DNA of 64,000 nucleotides from Ctenosaura bakeri (GCA_948474755.1 CAOLHI010001670.1:1-64000), one strand, 5' to 3'; shown: positions 1-12,384, counted from the stretch's first letter. Notes: generated from the letters alone by a model not told the origin. Translations and numbers: made by a program.

Positions 1-163
1 TGGTGTAATGTATTTCTTTCCAATCCAATGTGCTTTGTTTGGTAAAGAACTGGTTGCAATGGATCCTGTGTATGGAGAATATTTGTAGGTACTGTTAGGA
101 AGAAAAGGTTGACCAGAAGTCTGCTGCATTTGCTTATTACTAGGCATAATGCCTAATTTCTTT
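1..163. other. Unassigned sequence at left edge
   Basis: Ordinary AT-rich sequence. I see no gene, splice-flanked exon or recognisable repeat in it. Confidence 0.4.
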
Positions 164-370
164 GGGCCCTATCAAACTACACTGCTATTGCACTATTATT
201 CCACTTTAAGTCATGGTATGGAATCCTGGAATTTGCAGTTGAGAGAGAAGGATTTAGAATTCTCAACCAGAGAGCTCTTTTGTCTCCGTAAACTACAAAC
301 CCCAGAATTCCATAGAATGTTGCCATGGCATTAAAATGGAAAAACAATGTTATAACAGTGTAGGGCCCTA
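164..370. mobile_element. Old fold-back MITE (GGAATCCTGG family)
   Basis: The two halves are inverted copies. The left half reads through CACTGCTATTGCACTATTATTCC and GGAATCCTGG, and the right half through CCAGAATTCCATAG and TATAACAGTGTAG. Short GGGCCCTA-like blocks lie at both ends. It is diverged, and it shares its core with the better-preserved hairpin MITEs at 3203, 13745, 15639, 28169, 45049, 50025 and 52421. The small open frame at 149-334 is a by-product. Confidence 0.6.
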
Positions 371-789
371 CATTTAGACTAGCAATATAGAACTTTCAGC
401 CCCTGATGTTCGTTCTTCTTGGCAAATGAAAAAGGAATTTATGTTACTCAAAACAAAGGGAGAATTTATTGAGTTAGTGGATTAATCCTAGTTTTATATA
501 TTTATTCAGATAGTAGAGAGTATTAAAAATATGGGAATATATTTCCTATTATTGTGAGGGAGCAATAGCTAGCATCCCTTTCTGGATGGGATGCAGAGAA
601 CTATGGCCCTTGGATGTGCCCCAAAACCTCCCACTGTCTAGCAGTAGTTAAGCCCTGAAAGGGGCTACTGCTGCTCCTTCTTACCAGAAGAAAGGGGTAG
701 GAGAGGGCAGATGATTCAAACCATGAAGATCTGGCTGCACTGGGCTCCTGGGGGAAGGAAAAATCCAGATGATCTCCATTTGAGAGCAC
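371..789. other. Intergenic, no gene seen
   Basis: There are no coding signals. The part from about 595 on is moderately GC-rich and leads into the dispersed repeat at 790-1000. Confidence 0.35.
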
Positions 790-1000
790 ACCCTAATTTC
801 TTCCCCCATTCCCAATTAAACTGAGACTGGCTGCTTCTCCATGGTCTCAATTACCTCCTAATCCCTCCTCGCTGGTAAGTGACAATAGCAGGGGTCTATC
901 CCAAGCCTTGACTTCTCCAGGACAGAGGAAGAATGTAGACCTGTATGTGCAGCATTGCACACAGATATAGAGAGCTGGCATCTGTGCGTCAGGTTTCCTT
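790..1000 (+). repeat. Unclassified dispersed repeat, copy 1
   Basis: This stretch resembles 7010-7210 over about 200 bases: a shared block reads TCAATTACCTCC, then CTGGTAAGTGACA, then CCCAAG(C/G)CTT, then AGAGCT. A shorter piece with a similar order (ACTCCATTTTGAG, TTCTTCTCC, then a CTGG-like block) is at 44880-45050. The family is not recognised. The reverse-strand open frames here have no recognisable domain. Confidence 0.45.
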
Positions 1001-1491
1001 CTATGCCGGTTTGAATTATAGGCAGAAATGAAATATGTGTGTATTTGAAAAATGAACACAAATGTAGTTTAGTCAGTGGGAAATGTGTGTTAAAAATGCA
1101 CACATTTAGAGGTTTGCGTGTGTTTAAAATATATGCCACGTGGCCTCAGTTCTAGAGAATAATGCCATTATCCATGGAAAGATGCCAAAAATAGAGTGTT
1201 CTAAACTGCCACATTGGATGGAGCTCAGTTTTATGGTTAGCCGCTGAAGAGGGCAGAAATTGAAATATTTTGCTCATTTTATATTTTTTTCTTCTGCTTG
1301 TTAATTCCTTCTGTACTCTCTGTCTCTGTCTCTCACACACACACACACACACACACACACTTTTAGTGATTAACTGCAGCCTTCTGGAATCCAGGACAAA
1401 CTTGGGACAGGTGGTGTTGGTTTGCTTTTTAATCACCTATACATGTGCGTGTATAAACACACACATGTATGGACACACATGCAGAGACATC
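1001..1491. other. Intergenic with (CA)n microsatellite
   Basis: A (CA)n run of about 27 bases lies at 1334-1360, after a (TCTG)-like lead-in, and a diffuse CA-rich tract follows at 1440-1490. No gene was seen. Confidence 0.6.
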
Positions 1492-2389
1492 TGTTACTGC
1501 AGGTTAGACCTCCTTGGAGATAGCATAAAGATATCATTTTGATATCAATAATTTGGCTCTCTTCCACCACCCTTCTCCACGTGCTTGTGAGGCCCCCGGA
1601 CAGAAGCACAGAACTAGGCTTGGCCATCAAACACTGCAATATCCCAAGACAATACAAGCAGGCCAGAAATAGCCAGATCACCGCTTTAGGAGACCTCTCT
1701 GCAAACACCCTCATTATGTATGCACGCGGTTTACAAAGGACTCCCTGCCCCGAGCAGGCAACCTGGCAAGCTGAATACTCAAATGCCAAGCACTGAGTAT
1801 TTGCATACTGTCTCCTTTTTGTCAATTCAGACCTAACTCAATCATGCTAAATTTTGACCTTTCCAAAGCTTTGTCTCGCACCCGAAACTCATTGTTTTCC
1901 CCAAGTACGGAATAGCCTGCAGTTACATTTCTCCCTATGAAAACCCTGATTCCAAGACCTTCCTCGGATTGCTCCCGAGTTCCAGACCACCTTGCTGCCG
2001 CTTTGCTTGGCGAGCTTCCCCTCAGCTCCACGTGCTGAGCCACATCGAACCCCAGCATCGCTCTCTATTCTTCCAGGCTTCAGAACAGGTTTCATATCAC
2101 CCAATTCAACAATCCCTCTATACCACTCCAACCTTTACTTTCCTTAGTTACTTGTGTGATTGTGTGTGTTGCATAAACTGTGTGTCTGTATTTAATAAAA
2201 TCTCAATTATTCTTAAACTTGGTGTGCTCCTTGGCTTGACCTGACCCTGTAGACATTGGGTAAAAGATTCCGCTGCGTTGCCCTGCCTCTCGCATTGCTA
2301 ACATGTGGCTCTAGCTAATTTTCTCAAACTTAGTTAATTGTGAGCGTATTTAGATGTCCCTCCCGGGACCCCCAGTAAACAGGGTAACA
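1492..2389 (+). mobile_element. Solo LTR of an endogenous retrovirus, copy 1
   Basis: The element begins TGTTACTGC and ends GGGTAACA, the TG...CA inverted termini of an LTR. It is flanked by a 4-bp direct repeat CATC. A TTTAATAAAATCTC block near 2190 is the likely polyadenylation signal. About 885 bases at 47575-48459 match it along the whole length, sharing GGCCTCC/GGCCCCCGGACA, TTGCATACTG, CCAAAGCTTTG and CTCCCGGGACCCCCAG. No retroviral internal region or gene lies beside it, so it is a recombination remnant. The orientation is set by the AATAAA. A 4-bp duplication fits a gammaretrovirus-like (ERV1) element, by inference. Confidence 0.8.
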
Positions 2390-3202
2390 CATCCGTGGCA
2401 GAAGGGCAAAAAAAGTTTTTCAACCCAATTTGGAACTTTAACAGAAGAAGAATGTAGAGTTCTGACAAGCCCAAATGTTTTTAAAAAACTAAAACTGACA
2501 GATTGTCACGTCTCTATAGTATTATGTCCAAAAACCTTCCATTGCAGGTTTTTCTCCTTCTCTTTCCAATACTGTGCAGGAAAAATCCCTTCTGATAGCT
2601 CTGATTAAACTGAAGAAAAACACTGGCATTTTCCTGCTCCCTGCTGAACTTAACCAGTCTTTGTTCACCACTTTATAGAGAAATTTGCCGCTTACCTCTC
2701 ACTCCCAACTCTTGCCTCCAGTTCCTGATAAAAAGTATTGAAATGATAAATACCCTGGACTTTTTTTTTTTTAATGTGTAATTCTACAGCTGCCCTCAGC
2801 ATGCCTAAAAGCTCTCACACTAGTGTTTACCTCTGAGCATACATGCATAGAATTGAGCAGTGGGAAATGGCCATATTGATCTTGGCCTGCCTGCCTCTGC
2901 GTGATTGTAACCATTGCATGTCCCAGAAAGTGGCCCTCTTTGCAGCCAAGGCTGCCACCTTAAGGAAAAAAGAGGTGGAAAGACGTACAAGTATCTACTG
3001 ACTGGCATACTTTTTGGTTTGGCTCTATGTAATCTTAATATGTAATGGCAATGCTTTTATTGTATTGATTTTTAGTTTTTACAGTTTTATAAAAATGATA
3101 CTTTTTATAATTTTATCGTTTGTCACTGTTTGAAATGGTCAGCAGACTAATTCAATAAATTGATCTATCCCATCTACCTAGTCAGTGTTTGGATCCACTC
3201 TA
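2390..3202. other. Intergenic, no gene seen
   Basis: This is AT-rich sequence with a poly-T run at 2761-2772 and T-rich tracts at 3050-3120. The short frame at 2354-2608 starts inside the LTR and has no recognisable domain. Confidence 0.35.
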
Positions 3203-3404
3203 GGCCATTTCCACACTATACTGTTATAGTGCTATTATTCTACTTTCAACATCCTGTGGAATTCTGGGCTTTGTAGTTTACTGAGGCCAACAAGCTCTCT
3301 GGCTGAGAATTCTAGATGCCCTTCCCTAAGCTGCAAACCCGAGCATTCCATAGGGTGTTGAAAATGGAATAATAGCACTATAACAGTGCAGTGTGGGAAT
3401 GGCC
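3203..3404. mobile_element. Hairpin MITE, PIF/Harbinger-like
   Basis: Inverted ends GGCCATTTCCACACTATACTG and its near complement close at GGAATGGCC. Internal arms hold TTCAACATCCTGTGGAATTC and its inverse. The 3-bp flanks are no longer identical (CTA and AGT), so this copy is older than the one at 15639. Confidence 0.75.
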
Positions 3405-5260
3405 AGTGTCTTTAGCCCTGCTCAGTCCTAGAATGTGGCCCCCAAGACTCTTCCCCATTTGGAAATTGGTTTTGGGGCAAATAAAAAAAGAAAAAGAAAA
3501 GGCCTCACCCCTAGTTTAAAAATCCACAGTCCCAAGAAAATGTGTAGGTGCTCTAGTAGTGCAGAGGTGGGCATAAGGTAGTTCGGCATCTACTGGTAGA
3601 TTAGAATCTAATTGTGATTTACCATTAATTGCCAAGAATTTCTGACATTTACTGTTAATTATTTAACAGTAACAAAAGAAAATGAGTTTTCCACCTCAGT
3701 TTAGCTGCCGATGTGAAGAGAGCATGGGGTTATTAGGAATGGAATCTTATGTGGAAGGACTGTGAGCTTTTGGTATGGCAAACAAATTTCTGCTGTTCTG
3801 AGTCATCATGTTCTTCAGTTGTAAGTGTATGCTACTTGTACCTGCCTCTGCTTAATAGGTCTTAGCATTCAAGTCAGTGCTTGGAATTAGCATGTTAAAA
3901 ACAGTATATTACATGGATTTATTAGGTTTTTGTTTTTTTTTAAGGAATGCACGGAGACAACTTCACATTTTTGCTTTTCTCTTCAGGAGGCCTATACCAT
4001 GGGGTAATGAATAATGAGTTTAGGGTCACTGTGTTCTTCTGTTCTGCTCTGAGAATTATTTAAAGACTTTGTTTTACATGTTTGCAGTTCTTAAAGGTTT
4101 TATGTGGAACAAAAGCTCTGGTGTGCCATCTCACAAGGTTCTGTATGGATCAGGAGCTGTAGTGTGCAGAATAGCTAGCATTAATTTGAAAAGAAACAGT
4201 TAATGTAGCAATTAACATGATGAATTAAAGATTTTTACTTTGAATGTTAAGAAAAACAACTCTGGTTCTTGTAAAAAAGAAAGCAAATCTGACAAGCCTG
4301 TAGTCCACCCACCCCTGGTATAGCAGACACAGAGTTGGCATTGGCCTCTTGTCTAAATTCTTTCTCAAGTCTTCAGCTCCTTGAATTGCTTGGAAACATG
4401 TATTATCCTTCAGTTCTATTTTCCAGTCTTGTGAGGCTCTATACCACCAGTTTCACATGACACAGCTTTGGTTTGAAATTACTTTCATGTACAGCATCTG
4501 GGGAAACAGGGTAATCTTCAGGGTTTTTCCTGGTGTAGGAAAGTTCCACAATTTTTATGCAGGGTCACTTCAGGCAATAAGACTTTCTCTTTTGAAGCAA
4601 AGTCAAGATGTTAGCTCCTTGCAAGCTCATGTTTGTGCTCAACTTTGAGGGCCTAATAGAGTATGTAGCTCAGCTGCAAAACCATCTCCCCAAAAATGCT
4701 TGGTTAAAGAAGACAAATGTGGGATTTCATTGCATGCAGTGTATGTATATGTATATGCATATACATATACATGAATACACACACACACACATATACAGAG
4801 AGACAGACAGAGAGGGCAAGTAAGCATCAACTGGAGTGAAGAAGGAGCTGAGGAAATCCGAACTCAGTGATATCAGTTGTCACACTTTGCTTAATTAATT
4901 ACAGTATTACTAGAAAGACTGGGGGACCGGAAGACTAGCCACTGCCATATCTCTTGTGGGGTGCTAATAGGTTTCATATTTATTTAATACTGGCCACAAT
5001 CCTGATGATGTCATACACATGTTTAAGGTTTTTTTTGGCCATTGTGCAATGGACACGTTCAGTTCACAATTGCATAAGCAGAGTTCCACAAATGTAACCA
5101 TCTCACAGGACCCTGAATTCTGCTTCAATCCTGATGAGATCAGTCAAGGAATAAACTATATTTACTTATGTCTGTACTCAACTTGTCACAGTTGATTGAC
5201 TGGGTCTACTTTAGTTGGACTAGCCAATGAGTTGCACCTTCTTAGATAGTCTGTAGCTAT
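3405..5260. other. Intergenic with a TA/CA microsatellite
   Basis: A mixed (TATG)/(CA)/(AGAC) simple repeat occupies about 4736-4816. The rest is AT-rich and shows no splice-flanked coding exon, RNA gene or recognised repeat. Confidence 0.4.
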
Positions 5261-5681
5261 GGCCCTTTCTGCACGGCATTTGCCATACGAAAGGGCGCCT
5301 GAAGCATTGCATGATTGTGAGGAGCGATCTGCACAATGCACTCACAATCGTGTGATGCACCAGGGGCCGGCAGGCACCTATCGCGCACCTTTTCATTTTC
5401 AGCTAGAAGCCAAAAATGGTGCGCAATCGCGCATTGATCCTGGGCCCCGCACGCACTTACCTTGCGTGCGGAGCCTCTGGAGCCGTGCCAGTCATGCTTC
5501 CTGCCCCAGTGCAGCCTGGGAAACTCCCAGGCTACGTTGCGGAAGGAAGAGGCAGGACTCTTGCGCGAGCAGGCAGCTCATGCAGAGCCGAAGGACCCTG
5601 GATGTGAGAGCCTCTTGCTGGAGGCTGCTCGCATGGTCCCCGCACCCCAGTGCTGGAAGAAGGTAAGGTGCAGAAAGGGCC
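5261..5681 (+). mobile_element. Long CpG-rich MITE, group A, copy 1
   Basis: It begins GGCCCTTTCTGCAC and ends GTGCAGAAAGGGCC. The interior is CpG-rich against AT-rich flanks. In order it holds an inverted pair around GATTGTGAGGAGC / CACAATCGTG, a CATTTTCAGCT...AGCCAAAAATG palindrome, TTACCTTGCGTGC, a block around CAGCCTGGGAAACTCCCAGG, and GGTAAGGTGC next to the right end. Copies with the same order lie at 6514 and 31941, and an inverted copy at 13196. The open frames at 5259-5722 are compositional. Confidence 0.75.
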
Positions 5682-6513
5682 TAAGTTTCATTGCCTTCAA
5701 TACAACACTTTATTCACTGTGATCGCAAAACCAGCCATTGTGCTTTGTCCATTACCCAGTGGGACAATAAGCAAGCACACTGGCTGATACACAATCCAAT
5801 GTACAGTATCAGTATCAGAGCTTGGAATGTTATATCTGAGAATTAATTTTGCAAGATTAGAAACTGTAAAATTATTTCACTAGCATAATATTAATATCTA
5901 AAATTATATCATTCATTTTCTTCTGAGACTAAATTTCCCCTTCTTTCACATTCTTCTTCTGTTTTCCTTTCCCGAATTTAGGGGTTCTTATGCTCCACAA
6001 GCTCAACAATCTGACCTGGGATCCAGAAAGTTTTCTCTCCCCCTCCTCCCTTCTCTTTGCTACCTTCTCAAAGAAATCACACAAATTAGTTTACCTAACA
6101 ACAGAACCATGTGACGCATTTATTCTAAGCTGCAAGCAAATCTCATTTGAAAAGGATCATACACAGTTCTGTTTCATGTTTGGACAACCTATTTCCAGAT
6201 CTCTTCATCTGTTCTTCATGTGCATTTCTATGTGAAATAAGATACAACTGTAACCTTCTGAGGTGACATCCTCAGACATTTAGAGAAAACCCTGATTTTC
6301 AGTTGCATGTGTGGAGAAAAAAAATCATTGCAGAAACACCCCAATAGGGAAGTCAGCCCTGTGTTCTCCACAAGCATGCCTAGTCTTTAAATTCTGCAGA
6401 GTTTCTTTTTTTTTAATTTAACACAGATTGACTAGCACTTTTAAGGTTGGCAGTTGTCCTTTATTATAAGAGTTTCCCTTATTTGAGAGTTGGAAAGCTT
6501 TTCCTTTTATATA
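5682..6513. other. Intergenic, no gene seen
   Basis: AT-rich sequence. The frame at 5990-6235 has no family resemblance that I recognise and no splice context. Confidence 0.35.
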
Positions 6514-6944
6514 GGCCCTTTTCGCACGCAGTTTCTGTAGCACGAGGACCCCTTGAGCATCACGTAAATGGGAGCGTCAGTTTGTATGACGCACTCCCAT
6601 TCACGCGATGTTCATGAGCCTAAAGCGGGACACGCACGCATTTTCTTATTTTCGGCTCTAAGCTGAAAATACTGTGCGGTTGTGCAATGCTCCCGGGGCC
6701 CTCGCACACTTACCTGCAAGCAGTGCGTCGAACGAGCCGGGCCGGTCGCACTTCCTCCTCCAGCGCAGCCTACAACTCCCAGACTGCACTGCGGAAGGAA
6801 GGGACAGGGCATTCGTGTGGAGCTTGTGCAACCGGCAAACAGCTGCGGGAGGCAGAAGGGCTGCCGTGAGCAGCTCGCGCAAACGGCTCCTCGCGCGAGT
6901 GCCGCCCCCCACAGCCGCGACGAAGGTAAGGTGCGAAAAGGTTG
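6514..6944 (+). mobile_element. Long CpG-rich MITE, group A, copy 2
   Basis: The left end is GGCCCTTTTCGCACGC, preceded by ATA. The right end reads GGTAAGGTGCGAAAAG and then a damaged terminus (GTTG where GGCC is expected). Internal modules match copy 1: GACGCACTCCCATTCACGCG, a TTTTCGGCT...AGCTGAAAAT palindrome, CACTTACCTGCAAG, CAGCGCAGCCTACAACTCCC. The 140-codon and 169-codon frames here are shadows of its high GC content. Confidence 0.75.
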
Positions 6945-7009
6945 CTAGACAGAGCAAGAAGCTAAAAAAATCCCATAATTTTGGATTTGGCCCCATAAAG
7001 ACAGAAATA

Positions 7010-7210
7010 TGTCCATCATGTGTTTCTCCCACCGGGCTGAGACCAGCAGTTTCTCCAGGGTTTGAATTACCTCCCCGCTCCTGTCTCTTCTGGTAAGTGA
7101 CAGTGGGCAGTGGTATTTCCCAAGGCTTCACAGCAACCAGGTGGTGGGAGAACATAGAAGACGGCACACAGAGCTACATGCATATGTGGAATCCTGGCCA
7201 AAGTATCTAA
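7010..7210 (+). repeat. Unclassified dispersed repeat, copy 2
   Basis: It aligns by eye with 790-1000: TTTGAATTACCTCC, TCTGGTAAGTGACAG, TTCCCAAGGCTTC, AGAGCTACATGC. It sits just beyond the right end of the MITE at 6514. No family is assigned. Confidence 0.45.
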
Positions 7211-8464
7211 TAAGCAACCTCTGAACTTCATTATGAGGAAACTGAAACTCTCAAAATCTTCCCCATCACCACCTCTTTTTCCTTTCCCAAATCGAAAGTT
7301 ACTGTGAGTGTCAAGGACAGAAACAGGAGACAGGAGTAAGACCCTTTTAAATCTCAGTTGCACAGCTCTTATCCCTGAAACTTGCTCATTTATGCAGATG
7401 AATTTCATAATCAAAGAAAGAACACAAAGGTTTCCTGAAACCCTTCCATCCTTCACCCATCTCATTAGTTTTATTTGTTTTAACATTAAATGGACGCCTG
7501 TGTATCTTTCAAAGCATCTCTATAGAGAACAAAGCATAAAAGGAGTATGCATCGAGAAAACAGAATTGGATTTGAACAATTAATAAACATGAATTTACTG
7601 CATTCATAACTGTTGGCTACAGACAGATGCTAATTCAACTGCTTTGTTATTTTCATACTTTCCTAAATGGTTTTCTCTTGATTACTCTGTTATTAGACAA
7701 TAATGCATAATGAGGCTTTTTTTTTAAAAAAAAAACCTTGTATATTCTTCTATAAACTTTATAGTTAATTTTTAAAAAATGTTTATGAGCAATCATTATT
7801 AAGAAAGAATGAGTGTTTATCACAGATAGTCATCTTTCAAAACAGAACTGCATTTAATACTTCTGAATTAATTTTTAAATATAGGCCCCCCTCCCACCAG
7901 TCACATATTGGATGATAAATTTTTGAGGATAAAATCCACAATGTTTGTCCATTTTTCAAAAGTTTGGCATTTAATAAATACATTTATGGTCCAGGAAAGT
8001 AGTCCTCCTTGTCAATGATATCCATGTTGTTTATAAATTATTAGTGTATGTTAATTGTTTGTATATAGATACCCTAAATGTAGATTTAGTCATTGCTAGT
8101 GGGGAAAACTGTGCCTAAAGACATGTATAAAAATGTAAATTCTTCTCCATCAGACTTGCTAATGCTACATTATACCACAATGTAACCTGTAGCACTCAGG
8201 ACAAATTGTGTGGAAAACTGAACAGAAAATCCCACAGAAGCCTCTCCCTATACTCTAATAAGTACAATAGTAACACATTAGCTGCCAAATTGCTGCCCCT
8301 TGATAGCACATTCAAATCTACTGCAGTGGCCTCACTCAGCCTAATGACTGGGGCAGCTCTGCTCTGTTATGGTCCACCAGCCAGAGCCCACTGCATCATA
8401 GTCACTTAGCGAAGCAGATAAAGAATTAAAGAACAGGCTCTTTCTGAGTGAAAGACATCTCTCA
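7211..8464. other. Intergenic, no gene seen
   Basis: Strongly AT-rich, with an A/T run near 7718-7736. The frames at 7067-7486 (-) and 7308-7583 (+) have no recognisable domain. Confidence 0.35.
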
Positions 8465-9006
8465 GGCCCTTTCCGCACACGGTTATTAAGGCAGGCCAAT
8501 GCGTCTTGTAATGCAGGTCTTCTGCACATTGGAGCGGACTAGGTTCGGTTTATTTATCTTCGTTCCTCACATAATTCCGACTAAATGCGCCCCATGTGGT
8601 TGTAAAGCGCACTATTGGAAAACCGGAAGAAATCGGTTTTCCAATTTTCCAGATCGATCCGATTCGTACTTTCACAGTGGTGCAGACACACACATTCGCA
8701 CCAATTGGTGGTCAGGGGAGGGCTCATGGGAGGGTCCAGGAGGTAGTATGGACTTTCGCACATACGCAATGATGTACTAAACCATGCCAAAAAAGGGGGG
8801 GCAATCACAGGGTGGGGTGGGGGGAGTAGCGGGAGTGGCCACAGCGGAGGCAGTGTGGATTCATGAACTCGCAGTCCTCCAAATCAGAATGGAACATACG
8901 CAGTAGCTGGAGGAAGGAAATGAGGGAAAGTCCGCCTTGTTTTGAGCTCAGAAAATCCGGTAAGAAACGGCACGAACCGCTTCACCAGCCTTGTGCAGAA
9001 AGGGCC
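8465..9006. mobile_element. Long MITE, group C, with TCA duplication
   Basis: The ends are GGCCCTTTCCGCACAC and GTGCAGAAAGGGCC, flanked by identical TCA triplets (8462-8464 and 9007-9009). The interior differs from groups A and B. It has the palindrome GGAAAACCGG...CGGTTTTCC around 8615-8645, a G-rich run at 8796-8825, and AAATCCGGTAAGAAACGG near the right end. A TNA target duplication with GGCC ends fits PIF/Harbinger. Confidence 0.75.
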
Positions 9007-9109
9007 TCAGCTCAAGGAGTTTCTGTTCCAGAACTCAGCTGTGCAGGCCTTTTACAGAAAACTCCACTTGTGCTTTTTCCCAGCGGCAGCTGGCAGCTTC
9101 CATGTCAGC

Positions 9110-9260
9110 AGATGGTGAAACCATTCAGGTTTCAGTCCAGACCTTAAAGGAGCTATCTTGAATGCTTAGCTTTACTCCAAAAACTGGTGCAGAACATGCA
9201 ATATCTCCTTTAAAGTTTGGACTAAAAGTTAGAGCAGATTCAGCAGATTTAGACATGAAA
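9110..9260. repeat. Unclassified dispersed repeat, 'GCAGATTCA' family
   Basis: The block CTTAAAGGAGCTATCTTGAA ... CTCCTTTAAAGTTTGGACTAAAA ... AGAGCAGATTCAGCAG recurs in altered form at 38755-38900 and 55750-55860. Each copy has an AGCTCCTTTAA-like box followed by a GATTCA box. The family is not identified. Confidence 0.35.
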
Positions 9261-9472
9261 TCTATTAGGACTTCAGGAAAAAAGAGCTGGCTTTGTCCCC
9301 ACTCATCCCCTCCTTACTCTCTGGCAATCCAGAAATGTCTGTGGGGGAGAACTGTATGGCTTGAAAGGTAGGTTTTTGGGGGAATGGGTGGGGCTTTTTG
9401 TTGTTTTGTGGCCAGAAGAAATACCTGATCAATGCAATGAGCACAAAAGTGAATTGTGATAGTGTGAGTCAG

Positions 9473-9694
9473 TCATTGTTGTTGTTGTTGTTGTGTGCTT
9501 TCAAGTTGTTTTTGACTTATGGTGACCCTAAGATGAACCTATCACTGAGTTTTCTGAGGCTCAGAGTGTGTGATGCACCCAAGGTTTCATCCAAGGATGC
9601 ACCCAAGGGTGTGATGCACCCAGTGGGTTTCCTTGGCTGAGTGGGGAAATCGGACTCCAGGGTTGTAGTCAAATCCCTACACCATGCTGGTCTC
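9473..9694 (+). mobile_element. tRNA-like SINE with (GTT)n head
   Basis: It starts with (GTT)n, then GTGTGCTTTCAAG, GACTTATGGTGACCCTAAG, CGAACC/TGAACCTATCA, GTGATGCACCCA, GTGGGTTTCCTTGGCTGAG and a closing GTAGTCAAATCC...ACACCATGCTGG. Other copies are at 9700, 12385, 22072, 26756, 28138, 36393, 51654 and 57826. This copy has an internal duplication of the CACCCAAGG segment. Its frame at 9398-9640 is not a gene. Confidence 0.75.
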
Positions 9695-9699
9695 AAGTC

Positions 9700-9892
9700 A
9701 CTTGTTGTTCTATGCCTTCAAATCATTTCTGACTTACGGTGACACTAAGGCGAACCTACCACAGGAGTTTTCTGGGGCTTAGAGTATATGATGCACCCCA
9801 GGTCATCTAGTGGATTTCCATGGCTGAGCTGGGAATTGAAATCCTGACCCTAGGGTCGTAGTCCAATACTCAAACCACAAAACCACTCTGAA
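9700..9892 (+). mobile_element. tRNA-like SINE, tandem second copy
   Basis: Same family as the element immediately upstream, same strand. It has TATGCCTTCAAATCATTTC, GACTTACGGTGAC, GGCGAACCTA, GTGGATTTCCATGGCTGAG and GTCGTAGTCCAATACTCAAACCAC. Confidence 0.75.
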
Positions 9893-10695
9893 GCCCCAGG
9901 ACAGTCATACTCCATGGTAATTCATGAACAGGATGGCAGCCATATGGGCTATCTTTCAAGGCTTGCTGGACAAACTGCTAATCATTGCTGCCTGACATCA
10001 GCAACAGTGCTGGACAACTCGGGAGGAAACAGGGAAGTCAGTAAACAGGCTGCTTTTAGCAAATGGAAGAGAACAAAACTATAGCTTCTCTGTGAGGATG
10101 TGATCAATTCATATGCTGTTACTGACCTCTAGTGGAAATAGGGAACATCTGCACTGATTTTGATCTAATGGCTAAATGTAGAAAAACCTGTCTTTTACCT
10201 TTACTTTTGTGCTCCCATATGATCCTTCTGCTTGGCCAATCCACTTATGCCTCTCTAATCTCCTGTTTTAAAACAAGACCTTCTTGTGGTGTAAGCCTTT
10301 ACTGATTGTATCCAAAATCATTGGACATATGAAATGTTGCATTCACTAGCACATGTATGGGCTCATGGGGGTAGGGAAAGTGAACTGGGAGCCAGAAAAA
10401 AAAAGCTACTTTGAATCCCCTTCTTTGAAGAAAGTGGATTATAAACTGAATAAAATCTCTGAATAAATCAATCAACCAAGTCTCAGAAATGGAAGAGGTA
10501 CATACATCTGTGCAAAACTGTGATCCAGATTAGAATAATGACCACTCAGATCAACAGAAGTAAGTGATCATCCTAGCTTTGCCATGTTATTTTATACTTC
10601 TCAGGGCAGAAAAAAAACTTGTTCTCTGTTGAGTCCTTTTATAAGCTAACTGAGTAGAGAACATGTAATTCATCTGAAGAAGTGGCTCCTAGCCT
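9893..10695. other. Intergenic, no gene seen
   Basis: AT-rich sequence without splice-flanked frames or a recognised repeat. Confidence 0.35.
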
Positions 10696-11108
10696 CAGGT
10701 TCAGTATAGTATGACCTATGAACTACATGTGGCCATTTTGTGGCTCCAACTAGTCCCTCAAAGCCCCCCAAAATTGCAAAAAAAATAAAAATAAAAAAAT
10801 CTTGAAGCAGTTTTCAGGCAATTTTTGCCCCCAGACTATGCAGAAAGCCCCCAAATGCAAGAAAACATGTGAAAATATCCCAAGCCCACAAATACCCCAG
10901 ATCCCAATATTATCCTTCCATACTTCTGTTTTTCTCTGCAGTCTTTCTTAAAATGGCAGCAAGAAGTGATGTGATGCCCCTTCCTGTTGCCATTTTGAGA
11001 GGGGCTGCAGAGGAAACCAGAGGAATTTGAGCTTGCTGTAGAGGGAGGCTGGCTGGGGAGGGGGGCTGGGGGACTGGCCCCTGGTCTCTATGCAGTTGCC
11101 AACTTCTG
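10696..11108. mobile_element. Probable hAT non-autonomous element
   Basis: It is flanked by near-identical octamers TCCTAGCC (10687-10694) and TTCTAGCC (11109-11116). The right terminus GTTGCCAACTTCTG is the complement of a CAGAAGTTGGCAAC end, typical of hAT elements. The left terminus CAGGTTCAG is diverged. The interior has an A-rich block and a G-rich block (11040-11085). Confidence 0.5.
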
Positions 11109-12384
11109 TTCTAGCCCAAGTAAATTCATGCCACTGAACTGGGGACAGTTATGTGATCGACAGCTTGTTGCTTTTCCTATTCCAGACTCACTTAGCTACT
11201 CACCCATAATATACTTTGTGCAACCAAGATTGAGCACAGTTTGAGCTCATGCCAACTGGGGCATGGTAGAAAGGACATAAACATAGAAATAAAGAACTTT
11301 GAGCTCAAGAACTAGTTTCAAGTACCACACTTGAATGGAGCTCACATCTTCCCAAACAAACATCCATTCCTGGTTACCCCACACTTCCTTGATTTCAGCA
11401 GTACTACTGAGAGCTGTCCTTGCTGTCACTGCTAAACAATATGGAGTTTAAAATCCACATTGATCTCCTACAAATCACCAAGATATCTACTCAAAGACCT
11501 AGATTTGCCTATCTGCCAATCAGTTTACAAAATCTAACCTAACAGGTCTGGGTGACAGTAGCACACAGAGATAGGACGTGAGTTGTCAGGAGTATTACAG
11601 TGGATTCACACATTATCTGTACTGTACAGCAGCATAATAGTGGATTCAGTCTCACACATTTTAAACATTGCATGGTAATGTGCAATGAAATCCATTGCAC
11701 ATTATGGTGAAATCCATATGGAACCAGACTAGACACCTACCACATCTAAAGTGGCTTATCAAAATGATAGCTGTAAAGGTAGATATTAAACAATTGAACA
11801 GTTTGATTATCTCCAGCACTTTCAAAGAGCTGCTCAGGCATGCTTTCTGTTGGGGAAATGTGATAGTATTGTATATCACACACAGAGGAATTAGTATTCA
11901 CAAACAAAGGTTGAGCAACAACCAGTCCCACACCAGTATCTCTCATACAAAGAGTCTACAGAAAAATCAGGTTTAATCTTCTTTGTAAAACTTTACAAAA
12001 TAGATTTTCTTACAGATGCTGAAGGTTTTACAACATCTCATGCTGAGAGGCTTTGTAACCTGTGCCTTTAAAAATGTGCTCTCTTTGGAGAAAAGAGGAC
12101 TGCAGGCAACAAAATGAAGGATGAGCAAACTCAAACTAACTGTACAATATCAAATGCATGAAGAGAGAGGTTGTGCTTAAGTCCAACAAGCAGAAAATGA
12201 CATGAACGCATGCTGTGCCTAAACTCTTAGAGAAACATGCAGACTGGAAACTATTGCATATAGGCATGTTAAAGCTGCTGTCTCTATCTCTTTCTTCATT
12301 TTTCACTTTCAATTGTTTTTTAAAGTGTTCCATGAGAAAAATTTTTTTGACTTGAAATCCATCCAGGATAAAATAAAATTTGTC
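11109..12384. other. Intergenic, no gene seen
   Basis: There is a locally repetitive patch at 11590-11720 (GTGGATTCA and ATTGCACATTA motifs repeated in direct and inverted form). No coding exon is supported. Confidence 0.35.
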